This document shows, in pieces, positions 47,362-59,169 of a stretch of 64,000 nt of DNA. This stretch comes from Voacanga thouarsii. Its lineage: Eukaryota; Streptophyta; Magnoliopsida; Gentianales; Apocynaceae. Made by a program: the position numbers and the translations under genes. The stretch is from positions 2,604,001-2,668,000 of the forward strand of contig JANUWF010002061.1 of assembly GCA_026120185.1 (NCBI GenBank), in the 5' to 3' direction. Under the pieces are notes generated by a model. It was given only the letters and a program-made list of their open reading frames with translations. It did not search any database and had not been told where the DNA came from. How positions within the stretch are numbered: the first letter of the stretch is position 1; every line of letters begins with the position of its first letter.

Positions 47362-50300
47362 CCACTCTCATTTAGGGCATAGGATGGTGTCAAAAGAGAA
47401 AAGTATCGAGATTTTTTTTATTTATTTGAACGAAAGATGTGCAGAATTGGGATGTTGTAGAAAGGGTCAGGTATTGAACTTGTGCTGTTCAACTTATACT
47501 TCAGACTTGCATGAGTGATTGTCGGATGTGTTAAGATCTCTCTAGTTAAAAGTGAAGGGAAACGAATGCTTGTAATCCTCGTTCGTGGGCATTCTTTTAT
47601 TCAGGTTTCTTGATTACTTGCTCTGACAATGCTCTTTTCTTGCAGCTCTTTCCTTTCAATCTTCCATGTTACTACGATTTATGGTTACAAGTATTGTAGT
47701 CATTGTAAATTGTTAAAGTTGGTATTCTTATTCAAGAGGAGTTGGTACACCGATTCTTAATTTTGGGGTGAGGGATGTGAAAAGGGTTCGAGTCTGGACC
47801 GGTGTCCTGGAAAGGGAAATTGCGTGATAAAATTAGATGATGTATTTGATGTAGTAGTGAGTACCAATTGAATCAAACCTTTCATTAGAACAGAGCATTG
47901 TCTAAAGTCTTGCTAGGTTGTTTTCGTTCATGATAGCCCGCATTCCTTGTGAAACTCGACTCTAGAGGAGAGATATGATGGTCAAGTCAACATGCAATAC
48001 CTATACTGGAATCTTGAAACTGTCACGTTTCATGCTTGTAAATCTAATATTGGGTTTTGGGTTTGGTTAGCCGCAGAAATCTAAGCAGTTACAAGATCCT
48101 ATCCACGCGCATACTATATTTTTGAAAAAAGATCCTGGCCATGTTGAAAAAAATGTGAAGGCGGCACAAGAAAAGATGAAAAATTATGCAAAGCAACGGC
48201 CAAAAACCAGTAGTATGGACGGGCAATATGTTTAGCAGATACATAAGCAAAGACCTTACCCCAAAAGTCCACTTTCAAATTCACTTGAAAATTTCCTGTG
48301 GCCGTTTCCATGACCGTTTACTTAGCCAATCAGGAACCAAAAGATAAGTTGGATTAGGTTGAGGTGTGCTTAATTTGTCATTGATTTGGTAAGATAGCAG
48401 CCGCAGTGGGCGGAAGAGCGTGGCTGGCTGTTGATTGGAACCTGGAAGAAAGGAACACATGCGCAATGGCAATGGGGGGGTCCTCCTTTCGTTCCATTTG
48501 CCCACTTGTATTCCTTTGGTTAACCAACTTAGTAGTAGAATAGCGAGGAAGCCAGCGAAAGTTTCCGCTGTACGGCTAGAACCCGTGAAGCATGTAAATG
48601 CAGGGTAAATTTTTAGCATTGAAGACATGTCTCAGTGAACACACACATATATACTCCGTCGTCCAATCATCTGCTTTCTAGGACTCTGACTTTGCACTCT
48701 CCAGGTTTCCAAGACAATCAAAATAATTGGTCTCCTGACCAAAAAAATTTGAGTGAGAAGACAACATAGGTAACTGTTTTTCGAAGCAAAACATGTGATC
48801 CACTCAACTCAAATAGCCCAGAATCTTTCACTTCTCCAGGAAATCAACACATCATTTTTTGGGCTTATTAAGCATTTATGATCTTTCCCGTGACGTCTAT
48901 ACCTGTGCATTGAACTACCATTTGCAAATTGCAAAAATTCACACTTTTACAGTCAAGACTCCACTGCCCTCATTGCCAATGCCGGTTCCCAAAAGGTTAT
49001 TGCGGAGGACCTCATTGGAGCATCGTTTAGACAGTTAGACACGGGAGGATATCAACTTCAACTTGCATTTCTTGAGGGAATTGGGATCCTGCCTACTAAT
49101 TAAGGCAGAGGACAATTAGTTCTCCAACTTGCCGAGTAGTGACTACGTTCTATCAATATATCCACAGTCACTACCATTAAGTTGTCCTGTACTTTAAATG
49201 GGAGCAATCATTGCATTAAAAATTAGTGGAATGGTTAATTATATGTTCAAATTGGGCTGGTGGAGCTTTTTAGTGCAATTGTAAGCCAAGTGTGTTGATC
49301 TGGAAAGGGTATTGTGAGAGTAAGGATGACGATGAAGGAACCACGTTAGAGGCAAAAATTTCAACCCAGGCAGCCCCATATGCCGGAGCCTTTTCTTTAC
49401 GAGGATGGGGGTGTCCATTCCATAGTCAAAAGCCAGCGTTATTGCACAGTGGCAAGCAAATTAAACGGCAGAGGGGAGCCATCAGCCAGCCACCGATATA
49501 CATCATATAAAGTCAGTCTCCCACTTTCTAGGGAGACCCAGAAGTTTTATGATTACTATATTCTATGACCATTATACAAGGAATATGTCCGACTCGACTG
49601 GATAGTCATAAACACGCTAAGCTATAAGAGATGTTTGTTTAGTTGTTTACAGTTCATCTTACCGTTGAAGAAATAATCAATCATGATTTTTAGCTCCCTT
49701 TGATTCTCTTTTCTTCTTGTTGAATACGTCCACACACCTATTCGCCATCAATTTCCCTCAGAAACGTGTTAGGCAATGCCCAAATATATGCTTATTTCTT
49801 GGGATATATACTTATCCTTTGTTAAAGTAGAGAAATCATAAAAGTCATTACTGAAAAAAAAAATACCTCATAATGGGAGAGATATTTTACACCAATTTTC
49901 CAAATTTCACTCCAAGCAAGTCTTTCCACGTACTAATTAATACATTAAAAGATCACTTTTTTTTTATAAATATTATCGGAATAAATAAGGAGGCAATTAT
50001 GGGGCCTAAAGATATGTAACACATGGATACTTGTCATTAAAATAAAGAATCAAAGGCCCCAGAAATATTAATATTCGATCTGAGCCAAAATCAATGAGCC
50101 AACCCAACTGCCAAGTTGACGAAAATAACAGCAGCAGCAACACTAACTAATAAGGACGAAAGACGAAAGTGTATATTTGGTGCCGACAACAACCGCACAG
50201 CTATCAACCTATGACCTTACCCTCAATACTCCGGACACGGGACACGGATGGAAGCTTTGCTAGGCATTACGTTATTTTTGGCTAACAAGACAACAAAATG

Positions 50301-50656
50301 GCAATATTTCAGGACAGCGGCGGAATGGATCATTCAATTGCTAAACATCTTTCCCACCGCCAAACGATTTCCATATTGCACCCAAAAAAATCGCCAACGG
50401 ATATTCTTGGATAGGTCAATTTATGGCCTGAACAACAATTTCATCCACACATTTCTTTGAGAACGAAACGTATAATATCGTTGATTTTGATTTTTGGGTT
50501 TTGTTTTGCGTATATAGGAGATACTAGGACAAGAAGAAGTAACTATGGAGAAAAAAAATGAAAAAAGCCAAAAGAAACGTGAAAACAAAACCGCAAATTT
50601 TTTTTTACATCATTGAAAGGCAGAATTGCACAATTAATCAAGAACCACATATAAAC
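47362..50656. other. Spacer between the kinase and SAUR genes
   Basis: 47362 to about 47700 is the probable kinase 3' UTR. A short GGTTCGAGTCTGG at about 47788 resembles a tRNA B box without an A box. The rest contains no frame or repeat that I recognise. Confidence 0.45.
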
Positions 50657-51028
50657 TCAGGCCTTGAAACACCAAGCGTGGTGGTTGTGGTGGTGGTGGT
50701 GAGACTTCTCCTTATCAATAATACCCTGGACATGTCGAAACTCCTCAACGTGGCAAGGAATATTGATAGGACCTTTATGATCGAATCCGTACTCTTCCTC
50801 GGCTGCTTTCAGCAACTGCATGAAAAGCGGATGATTGATGTAGATCACCGGTACGATGAACCTCTGTTGCTCATCGCCTTGACCCACCATGATGGCGAGG
50901 CAGCCCTTAGGAATATCCCTCAGCTCTTTCTTCCCGCTTCCGCCGTGGTGGTGCTGCTGATGATGGTGGAAGTGCAGATGAAAATTGATCAGATGGTGAT
51001 GGTGATGGTTTTTATCGCCACTACCCAT
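50657..51028 (-). CDS. SAUR-like auxin-responsive protein, histidine-rich (123 aa)
   Basis: A small auxin-up RNA protein. SAURs promote cell expansion, mainly by inhibiting PP2C.D phosphatases and so keeping plasma-membrane H+-ATPases active. Residues about 33-108 form the SAUR domain: KKELRDIPKGCLAIMVGQG, RFIVPVIYINHPLFMQLL, EEEYGFDHKGPINIPC, VEEFRHVQGIID. No intron, as is usual. The sequence is close to the SAUR32 type as I recall it. The N-terminus (8-28) and C-terminus (110-117) are strongly His-rich. The start at 51028 gives MGSGDKN, which fits the family better than any upstream position; the in-frame extension upstream begins only with TTG. Confidence 0.95.
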   Translation of the reverse strand: MGSGDKNHHHHHLINFHLHFHHHQQHHHGGSGKKELRDIPKGCLAIMVGQGDEQQRFIVPVIYINHPLFMQLLKAAEEEYGFDHKGPINIPCHVEEFRHVQGIIDKEKSHHHHHNHHAWCFKA

Positions 51029-54000
51029 TGCAAGAAAACCAAAAACCAAGATTTACAAACAAGAACAAGTCAGACGAGAAACCCTCCTAGCTCTATGCTT
51101 CTCCTTTCAAACACTCTATGCACAAATCGTTACAAGAACAAGACAACAGAAAAAGGCCAAGGATCAGATGCCGAGATGGCTAGTTTAAAGAGGGTAAACG
51201 AAGAATCTGTTAAAGACCTCGGAACGTTGCTCATGATATATTGCACTCGGAATTGCAAAGCATATAGAAATTCTGATTTAAGAGAATTGGGTGAGAGGTT
51301 TCAAGAAGCAGAGATCAGGGCTATATATAGTAGTGGTCTACGCAAAAAACAAAGCAGATAAGCCAGCTAGGGCAATGGACAAAGAGCAAAGAGAAGGTGG
51401 GCGACAGAGGAAGTTACTGGGGGATTTCTTGATTTATACACAAACAAAGCCGAGAGAGGTTAGTTCTGGATAAGAGTCGGAAAAGGAAACGGCACAGCTG
51501 AGATGAGCTGAAACAGTCGTAACTTAATCGGGGTGGGTAACTTTGGAATTGCGTCTCCTCGACGAGTTGTAACTTTTTATTTTACGGGGCCCGCGCCCCC
51601 CTCCTCCCCCGACCCGCGAATTCGCTGGAATTACTCAAAAAGGGCGATGTGTGTAATTATTTATTTATTTTTTAGTCCCTTTCCTTCACCATTTGTTTCT
51701 CTGTCTGAGGGATATTTCAGTAATTAAATAATGCTGACCTCAAAAAACCAAGAAAAAGAACTAGTGTGATAAGCTTCTTAGCCGGGTTGTAGGCTTGTCA
51801 ACTCTTTCTTTTTTATTTTATTTTATTTAAATAATAAAATAAACAGTATATTGATATTTGGATGAGGTGAGGTGGATATTAATTTAATTTATATTTATAT
51901 TTTCTTTCTTTGAATTATCTATATCAATGTAATTATTTATATTATTTAATTCAGAAATTTCAAGATGTGATTTAATGAACTTTTTTTTTGGGTATTATTT
52001 TGTAACAAAGATACACGGAAGACAAAAAAAAAAGGTAATAAACATGAAGCCCATACAAAATTAATTTTAGTTTATTTTTTTTAAAAAAAATATTTTCAAC
52101 CTGTTTTCATTTGATATATATACTAAGTAATTGTCATTGTCTAAGAAAGTAAGAAGAAAATATACTGGTAACCTAACCACTTTTGAATGACCATTGACAA
52201 CGATATTCTTTCATATTTAAGTGTTTGATGTCGATCGTGCTTGTATTGGGAAAACAGCCACCACTTTATTAGTCAATGTGTTTAGATATTTCTAGTTTAT
52301 TAACTGTATAATCTTTATTAATAATTAATATTATAATTTACGATTAATAAAATATTTCAAAAATTCCCTCTATAATAATAAAAGATGAACATATACGAAA
52401 GCGTCTTGATGACATGGTCGGTGTAAAGTTTTTTATTTCATAATATGGTATGGAACGCAACTGAAGGAGGAGTGGTCATAGTAATTCTCTCCCCAAAGGC
52501 AAGAAATGTTCCTTAGATTAACAACCGTCCGATAGATTAGGTAATAGTGCTTTTTGATTAACCAGAGAATCAGGAATTGCCATCGTGGCAATGATGGGGT
52601 CCACGATTGATGAGCCCGGACCGACAATTGAGATGTCACCATTCGTCATCATAAAAGGAGCAACCAATACCGGATCTGGTAAATGTCCACATAGACGTCA
52701 AGTTCTCTCTCTCTTATTTATTTTATTTTTTTGAAATTATTATTGGAGGTCAGGATCAAACCCCAGACAGAACGCGTCACGTGAGCTGACCCTTTTATCT
52801 GCCTTCGTCTTTGAAAGCCAAAATCAATCATTAATTTGGGCTTCGTTTTAGTACCAACCAGCTACAGATCGCAACAGGCCAAAAATGAAAAATCATACTC
52901 GAATTGATATGTTTTTGGATTATAGTTTTTTTTAAATAATATTTTAATATACTTTTTCGTTTAGTTCATATTTAAATATTCAAAATTATATAACCAGACT
53001 ATTTCATTTAATATATAAGTTCATTAATTCATAATTTTTTCCATTACTTATCTGATTAATACACATGAGATATTTGAGTAATTTTTATCTCAAATTACAA
53101 TAACACAGTTTAAATTCAGATAAAGATAATACAGTAATTAGTAAAAATATAAACCCGCTGAAATCACGCTCCATTGGGCCATATGGGCCAGGGGCCGGAC
53201 TGTTGCCGGATTTTGCTCCAGATTTTCCCGATCAAAAGAAGAGATGGCGGGTGACCATTTTCTGTTGAGCGTGACTAACAATCATCAATCATCGTCACGC
53301 GCCTTCGCTGCCCCACTTCTCTTCTCACCGTTACTTTTGCTTTTCTCCTTCTACGCATATTCTTTGGGGAAAAAAAAAGAAAAAAAAAAAAAACTAGCCA
53401 TCCGTTGGGCAATAGATTCGACATTTTCCCCCCTCTTTTTGGTAGATTACTTGAGAGTCCTTGTTTTACATTGAGAAGGCAAAAGAACAACACTCAAGCC
53501 ACCCAAAATAGTCATACTGCTACGACTCCGCTTAAAGTTAAATTATGTCCCCATTAGGTAGGACAGGAGCGCACGAATGCCGGTGGGAAGATAAAATCTG
53601 TTACGGGATATAAATAAAAAAGGTAACTTTTATATGCACACTTTATTTTAGGAAAATAATATTATCAATAAGAATGTAGTATTAATAAACAAACTAATTG
53701 TTAATTGGACGGTGATATTATATCACTATCTCATCTTATGTTTGGTTAATAAAGGGGGAGGGGGAGAGAAAAGAGAAAGGAAAGAAAAATTTTTACTTCT
53801 ATTATAAAGAATAAATAATAAATATTATTTTAATTTACATCTCAATTCGTTCATATTTAAATAGATTATTCGTAAAAGAAAAGATAATTTTTTTAATTAT
53901 TTATTTTTATTTATTTTTTAATCTTAATTACATATATTATTATTGAAATTTTTACCATTAATACACATCATTTATTAATTTATAATAAGATCAAAGTACA

Positions 54001-57000
54001 ATATTCGAAAAGTAATTGAAACCGTCTTTGAGGTTGCGAGCCAAATCTGAGATGACACTAAGATAAAGGGATAAGTAACAGAGGCTGGGGAACAATGGCA
54101 TCATGGTCAGTGCAGCTTTTTCACTTTTATAAAGAAAGGAGAAAAGCGAATATGCTTCTTCGTGTTGCTCGTAAATTGCGTCAGCACTTTGCTTTTCTTA
54201 ATGCTGGTTACGATGAATTGTGTTTCTTTTTTAAATTCAGATTTTCGACCGTTTTTTTTTTGGAATCGAACCGAATGAATGTTTAAACAAATTCAATATA
54301 ATCGAACTGAAATAATTTTAATTTGATACAATTCTAAATTAAATTTGAATGTCATATTTAATAGATTTATTAATATAATATAAATTTAAATTTAAATAAA
54401 TAAAATTTAATATAAAATAAAATCTAAATATTTTAAAGATTTAAACTAAATATTTTATTAAAAAATTATGCTTATAGACATAAATTACAAAAATAGAAAT
54501 ATCAAACATAATTATCAATAGTTTTATTTTGAATAAAACAAAATGAATCGAAACGAAATTTTTTAAAAAAATTATAATTTATATAAATAAATAAATAAAT
54601 AAATATTAATATTAATTATATATTTTTAATTTTAAAATTATTTTTCAAGTTTTTAATTTTAAAAATCAAACTAAATTTTTATATAAATTTTAAAATCGAA
54701 ATTAAAAATGAACAAATCAAATTAGATTCGAATGTTGACTCTTTTTTTTCTAAAGAAACGTAGCAGTACTCCACGCGGAGACCTTCCACTAAATTTGCAT
54801 TTGCCATGGAGAGCTTGTCATAGTATAAGGGGCCCAGAGAAGGATCCATCTACGGTCCAAGTCAAAAATTGTTTTCGCTTGCTGGGTATGTCGGCCTCAT
54901 CTAAGAAGCAATTAATATTGAGGAAGATTCCAGAAAATAACTAGGCGACGCTTTTGCCAGAGTGTATTTGGTTTGATTTTGAATCCCGTTTTGGCCCCAA
55001 ATTGAAGTTTAGGGCTGACGGCCCAATACTATGCATGTCAGGACATCGGAGCCTCGTAATATTTGAGGCTTTCTTGACCGGCCCATAAAACCATGAGTTG
55101 GAACCCGGAAATGATAGCGTGGAACAATGTTTCGAAAATGGAATCCAATATCGAATTGAAAAATTTATTAATTTATGTTTTAATAGTTCAATCGTAATTA
55201 GATTGTAATTAAATCAATAATATTATAATTTAAAAATAAAAAATAAAATTGATCAATAATATAATATAATTTAAATCCATAAAGATATAAATAATTAAAT
55301 TTATAATTAAAAGTAATCATTTTTAGTTTATAACTAACAATCTAACCACAATAAAATTTAAAATAATTTATTAAATTATATAATTTAATTTATTCCTCAA
55401 CAATTATAAAATTTATCTTAATTTTTTTTAATATGAAACTGGTTTAATGTTAGACTGATCAATCTAATTTAATTTTCTCAAAAATCAACGATTTTTAAGA
55501 AAATCAGTCTGAAGCATCGGACCGGACTGGTCCGGTCCCAACAACATTGGCGCGGAAGCCTAATCTGTATACTGCGAGATGGCCCCGGCCAAGAAATGAA
55601 AGACCATTTCTAATTGATCAGACTTTGAGGAGGCATTAATCGAACACAGCAATGTTGCGGATTTTTAATACAATATCTTGTTGCATGTAACAATAATATT
55701 ATTTAAAATATTATTTTATTTACTTTAAATAATATTATTAAATTAAAAAAATTATTAAATGCACACAATATCATATTCACGAAATGTTAGTCCACTAGGC
55801 AGAGGGAGTAGTATGAATTAGACTCGTTTGATAAAATTAGAATATGAAAATTGAACATTGAACATTGAATATTAAAATATTAAATAAATTATAATTTATT
55901 TTAATATTATTTTTATTATAATTTAAATTAAATATAAAAATACTAATATTAAATAAGTATTTAACATATTTAAATTTTAAATTTATATAACTTTCATTTC
56001 ATTTAAAATTTATAACAGAATTTCAGTATATCTTAATCAGTTAATTGATAAAAGAAATATTTTATCAAACGCACATAATTAATTAAATATTTAATATTAT
56101 CTATTATCAAATATATTAATAAAATAAGTATTTAATTAATATTAAATATTTAATTAATTTACCAAGCATACCTTATTCATCTGATATATTATATAAGATC
56201 TAAGATCACACAAGTTGGGATACGAAATTTGTACGAATATTTGAATAAATTCACATGATTATATCAATATTTCACATAATTACATAAACATTAAAACGGT
56301 ACCATTTTGAATACTCAAAACGATTTTGTTCTATTAAAAAAAATTTATATACATTTGTTTTTTTGCACGTTAAATTTTTTAATATTTTAATCCGAGCAGT
56401 AAAATCGGCACTCAAATTATCAGAAACAACTTGGCAGCCCAGATTCTATTATATATACTCCTCCCTGAAAAAAAGTCTTCTTAGCACAACATAAAAAGGA
56501 TTCCCCTGTCAGGCTAGTTACCGCATTCACGTCCTATGCAGACGAGACTCTTATCAACAAGTAAGGATATCAATATGAATGCCAATTATGATCCGTACAT
56601 GCTATCCACCTCCAAAACAACCAAAATAATGAGTGAAACTCACCCTATAAATTTAGTTAATAAAGAATTATAAAGATGTGAATTATTCTTAATAAGTTCT
56701 GACTAACGGACTTAATTAAAGAAATTAATAGTTGCTGTATTTTTTACCCGACTAATTCAATTTGGGAGCAAAGTATATTTATTTATTGTTTAAAGTTTAC
56801 AGCAGAAAGGGGGGGGGGGGGGGGGGAAGAGTGAAACTACAAGGGTAAACTTCTAAACCTAGCAATAAGCGATGCAATGTTCTGCACACACACTTCAACG
56901 TCATCTTAACGCAGCAGTAATGTACAATCTCTCATTTATGGTTGCAGATATATTGACAAAGATGGAGTGCTGAGAAATAGAGGTGGGAGTTTATTTTTCC

Positions 57001-57746
57001 AGATATATATATACTCAGTTCAATATGAATACAGTGTTACCACTGCCCCGAACTCTTTTGACCACACAGTTATCTCAATTAATGATTCCCGTTTTCAACC
57101 AAGGAGAGATAAATGATTGATTCATACATAAAAGTAGTACTTTTTTTGGGGGGGCTAAAGAAGATATCATCCATTGACAAAAATATGGTCAGGACCATAT
57201 ATAAAAGTAGTAAGAAAACATATAAACTAAGGCTTGATTATAAAGACATAACTTATATAATCTTCTGTCCTAACCATCTACCTAAAAAGCAAAAATTTTT
57301 ACTGTCTATGATTCAAAATTTAGAAGGACAATCGTTAGAACAAATAGACTCATCATCGTGATCCAAATGGTTGGCTTCTGAACAATATTTCATTTTTTTT
57401 TTTTCTCCTCTTCCCCTTTTTCCTCAAGTGAATTTTGAACAAAATTTTTCAATTTGCAGTAAATTTCCCCCCCCCCCCCGCCTTTTCGTCGCGAAAAGTC
57501 TATGGAAAACCGTCTCGTAGAAAAATAATTAACAAATGGGATCAAAATCAGTTAAATGCTTCCCTTTTCGTTTCTCGGACAACGGAAGATCTATTACCCG
57601 TGCAGTCAGCGGTATTGGCCGCCGGCCATTCTTCTCCGATTGACCGAAATGCCCTCAGCAGAATGGCTTGTAAATTAACCACGACGTTCTCGGCCGAGCG
57701 ATCCCTTTCCCCACACACACTAGGATCCTCCGCCGATGGTTCCGTG
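51029..57746. other. Large AT-rich spacer between the SAUR and membrane-protein genes
   Basis: 51029-51520 is the SAUR promoter side. 52740-52830 has GAGGTCAGGATCAAACCCC, a motif of B-box type seen in some repeats. 55519-55538 is a perfect 8-bp stem hairpin (GGACCGGA, loop CTGG, TCCGGTCC). A run of 18 G is at 56809-56826 and 13 C at 57467-57479. Short frames at 53244, 54095, 54732 and 57113 show no family features and I do not call them. Confidence 0.45.
51321..51330 (-). promoter_or_regulatory. Possible TATA box of the SAUR gene
   Basis: CTATATATAG lies about 293 bp upstream of the ATG on minus. It would imply a 5' UTR of about 260 nt. No TGTCTC auxin-response core was spotted nearby. Confidence 0.4.
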
Positions 57747-58853
57747 TCACGACCCGAACTCCGGCTCCCCTAAGCTGATGCTGCGTCTCCAAGAGCAACA
57801 GTATCCCCCCGCCGCGAGGGCCTCTGTAATTGGTGTAATTACCAAAATGAACTCCCCAACCGCCACGAACCATGCCCCGCAAAGGAAAATGGCCAACACC
57901 GCCCAGCTGTAGGCGGGGTGATCCGGCGTCAACAAGGCAGATAATGCCAGGCACAAAACTTGCAAGGGCAATGCTAGTATGATCGTTGAAACGAGAGCGT
58001 TGATTCGAGCCCTAATATTCTTGTTGATCACAAATGCTACCACCTTCCAAGAAGATATCAAGAAGGCTAATAAGTATGTAACTGCAAAAGCTCCAAAAAC
58101 AAGGGAATTAAGCAGAGGATACTTGCAGAGCAACACATCATTCCCAAAAGGATCAGTGGAAAGGATGGAACTCTCGTGCATACACTTTGGTAACCGTGTC
58201 TTCAACGGTGAGAAGAACACAACGATTGTTTGTAGCGCGAAAACTGGAGACAATGCGAGGCACACGGAACCGAGGGCCCACATGCGACTCGGCAAACGTT
58301 TCCTGATCGAGACGTTCACCAAGAAGAGAAGGGTGACTAAGAAACCTGGTTCGAAGAAGCCCAGAGAGAGAACTTGATGGACTTTGCAAAAATTGGCTTG
58401 TTGATATAAGCTTAGAGTGGGCAAGAGAGGGAAAAGATATTCTCGACGAAAGACGGCAAGGCGGTGAACTTCGTTAAGAGCCCAAAGGGCAGCGAAGGAG
58501 ACAAGGAGAAGCCGGGTGGTCCAGAGGGAATTGAAGTGTTGTAGATGGTGACATCGTCGTGATGTTAAGCAGAGGTGAAATATGATGAAAAATGAAAGGA
58601 CACAAAGGAGGAGGAGACCCGCTATTAAAAAAATGGTTGCTAAATCGAATGCGCCATCGTCGATGGGAATTGAGGGAAGCAAGAACCAGGAATCTCTGTT
58701 CGATTCCGCCAATGGCGAAGGAGCAGGAGAAGGAGTAGGGGACCATAATGGTGGCAAAGATATAAAAGAATATGGTGCCGGAGCTGGTGTCGGTGGTGAT
58801 ACCCGTGGAAATACCACACCATTGGAACTAATGTGGGAGAGGAGCTTTCTCAT
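57747..58853 (-). CDS. Plant multi-pass membrane protein with about seven transmembrane segments (368 aa)
   Basis: Function unknown to me. Residues 15-50 are Pro/Ser/Ala-rich (PPTPAPAPYSF, SPTPSPAPSP). Hydrophobic segments lie at about 70-95, 109-130, 162-182, 192-214, 247-270, 286-306 and 315-340. Conserved-looking soluble motifs are WALNEVHRLAVFRREYLF, YQQANFCKVHQVLSLGFFEPG and RLPKCMHES. No intron. The ATG at 58853 is the first in frame after a (CT)n-rich leader. The frame ends TCG TGA; the next codons read H-G-T-I-G-G-G-S and then TAG, so TGA may be a mutated CGA at the natural C-terminus. Candidate roles such as receptor or transporter cannot be chosen from sequence alone. Confidence 0.88.
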   Translation of the reverse strand: MRKLLSHISSNGVVFPRVSPPTPAPAPYSFISLPPLWSPTPSPAPSPLAESNRDSWFLLPSIPIDDGAFDLATIFLIAGLLLLCVLSFFIIFHLCLTSRRCHHLQHFNSLWTTRLLLVSFAALWALNEVHRLAVFRREYLFPLLPTLSLYQQANFCKVHQVLSLGFFEPGFLVTLLFLVNVSIRKRLPSRMWALGSVCLALSPVFALQTIVVFFSPLKTRLPKCMHESSILSTDPFGNDVLLCKYPLLNSLVFGAFAVTYLLAFLISSWKVVAFVINKNIRARINALVSTIILALPLQVLCLALSALLTPDHPAYSWAVLAIFLCGAWFVAVGEFILVITPITEALAAGGYCCSWRRSISLGEPEFGS

Positions 58854-58973
58854 AGATAAGGGGGGTGGTGGTGGTAGTGGTTCGGCGGCCGGCTTGGTTG
58901 TAGTAATATAATAATTGATGGTCGTAATATTCCTTTGAGAAGCTGGAATTGCATAGTTTAGGCATTAGGGTTG

Positions 58974-58993
58974 GAGAGAGAGAGAGAGAGAGG
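58974..58993. repeat. (GA)n microsatellite
   Basis: Lies 120 bp upstream of the membrane-protein ATG; it reads (CT)n on the gene's strand, typical of plant leaders and core promoters. Confidence 0.9.
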
Positions 58994-59093
58994 GAGGGAA
59001 GGGAAGGGAAGGGGTGTAATTCCCTCCTCTTCTCTCAACCGACAGGAAACCAGGGTGTTTTGCAGATACAAAAGATTATCTTATGTTGGGGTC

Positions 59094-59101
<8 letters not shown>

Positions 59102-59129
<28 letters not shown>
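59102..59129. repeat. (GA)n microsatellite
   Basis: Second (CT)n run on the gene's strand, about 250 bp upstream of the ATG. Confidence 0.9.
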
Positions 59130-59133
<4 letters not shown>

Positions 59134-59169
59134 GGTGGTGCTGCCGCCTGTTATGAGATCGTTCCTAAG

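Noticed and set aside
47780..47800. tRNA B-box-like GGTTCGAGTCTGG
   Set aside because: No A box at the right distance and no cloverleaf; probably chance.
48281..48628. 115-codon minus frame in the kinase-SAUR spacer
   Set aside because: Composition like random spacer, no motifs, no splice partners.
50558..51361. 267-codon plus frame overlapping the SAUR gene
   Set aside because: It is the antisense shadow of the SAUR coding sequence; its Val/Met-rich runs are reversed His codons.
53244..53474. Frame beginning MAGDHFLLSVTNNHQSSS
   Set aside because: Runs through a poly-A tract and becomes low-complexity; no family resemblance.
55519..55538. Perfect short GC hairpin (GGACCGGA-CTGG-TCCGGTCC)
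   Set aside because: Too short for a precursor RNA; probably part of a decayed transposon end.
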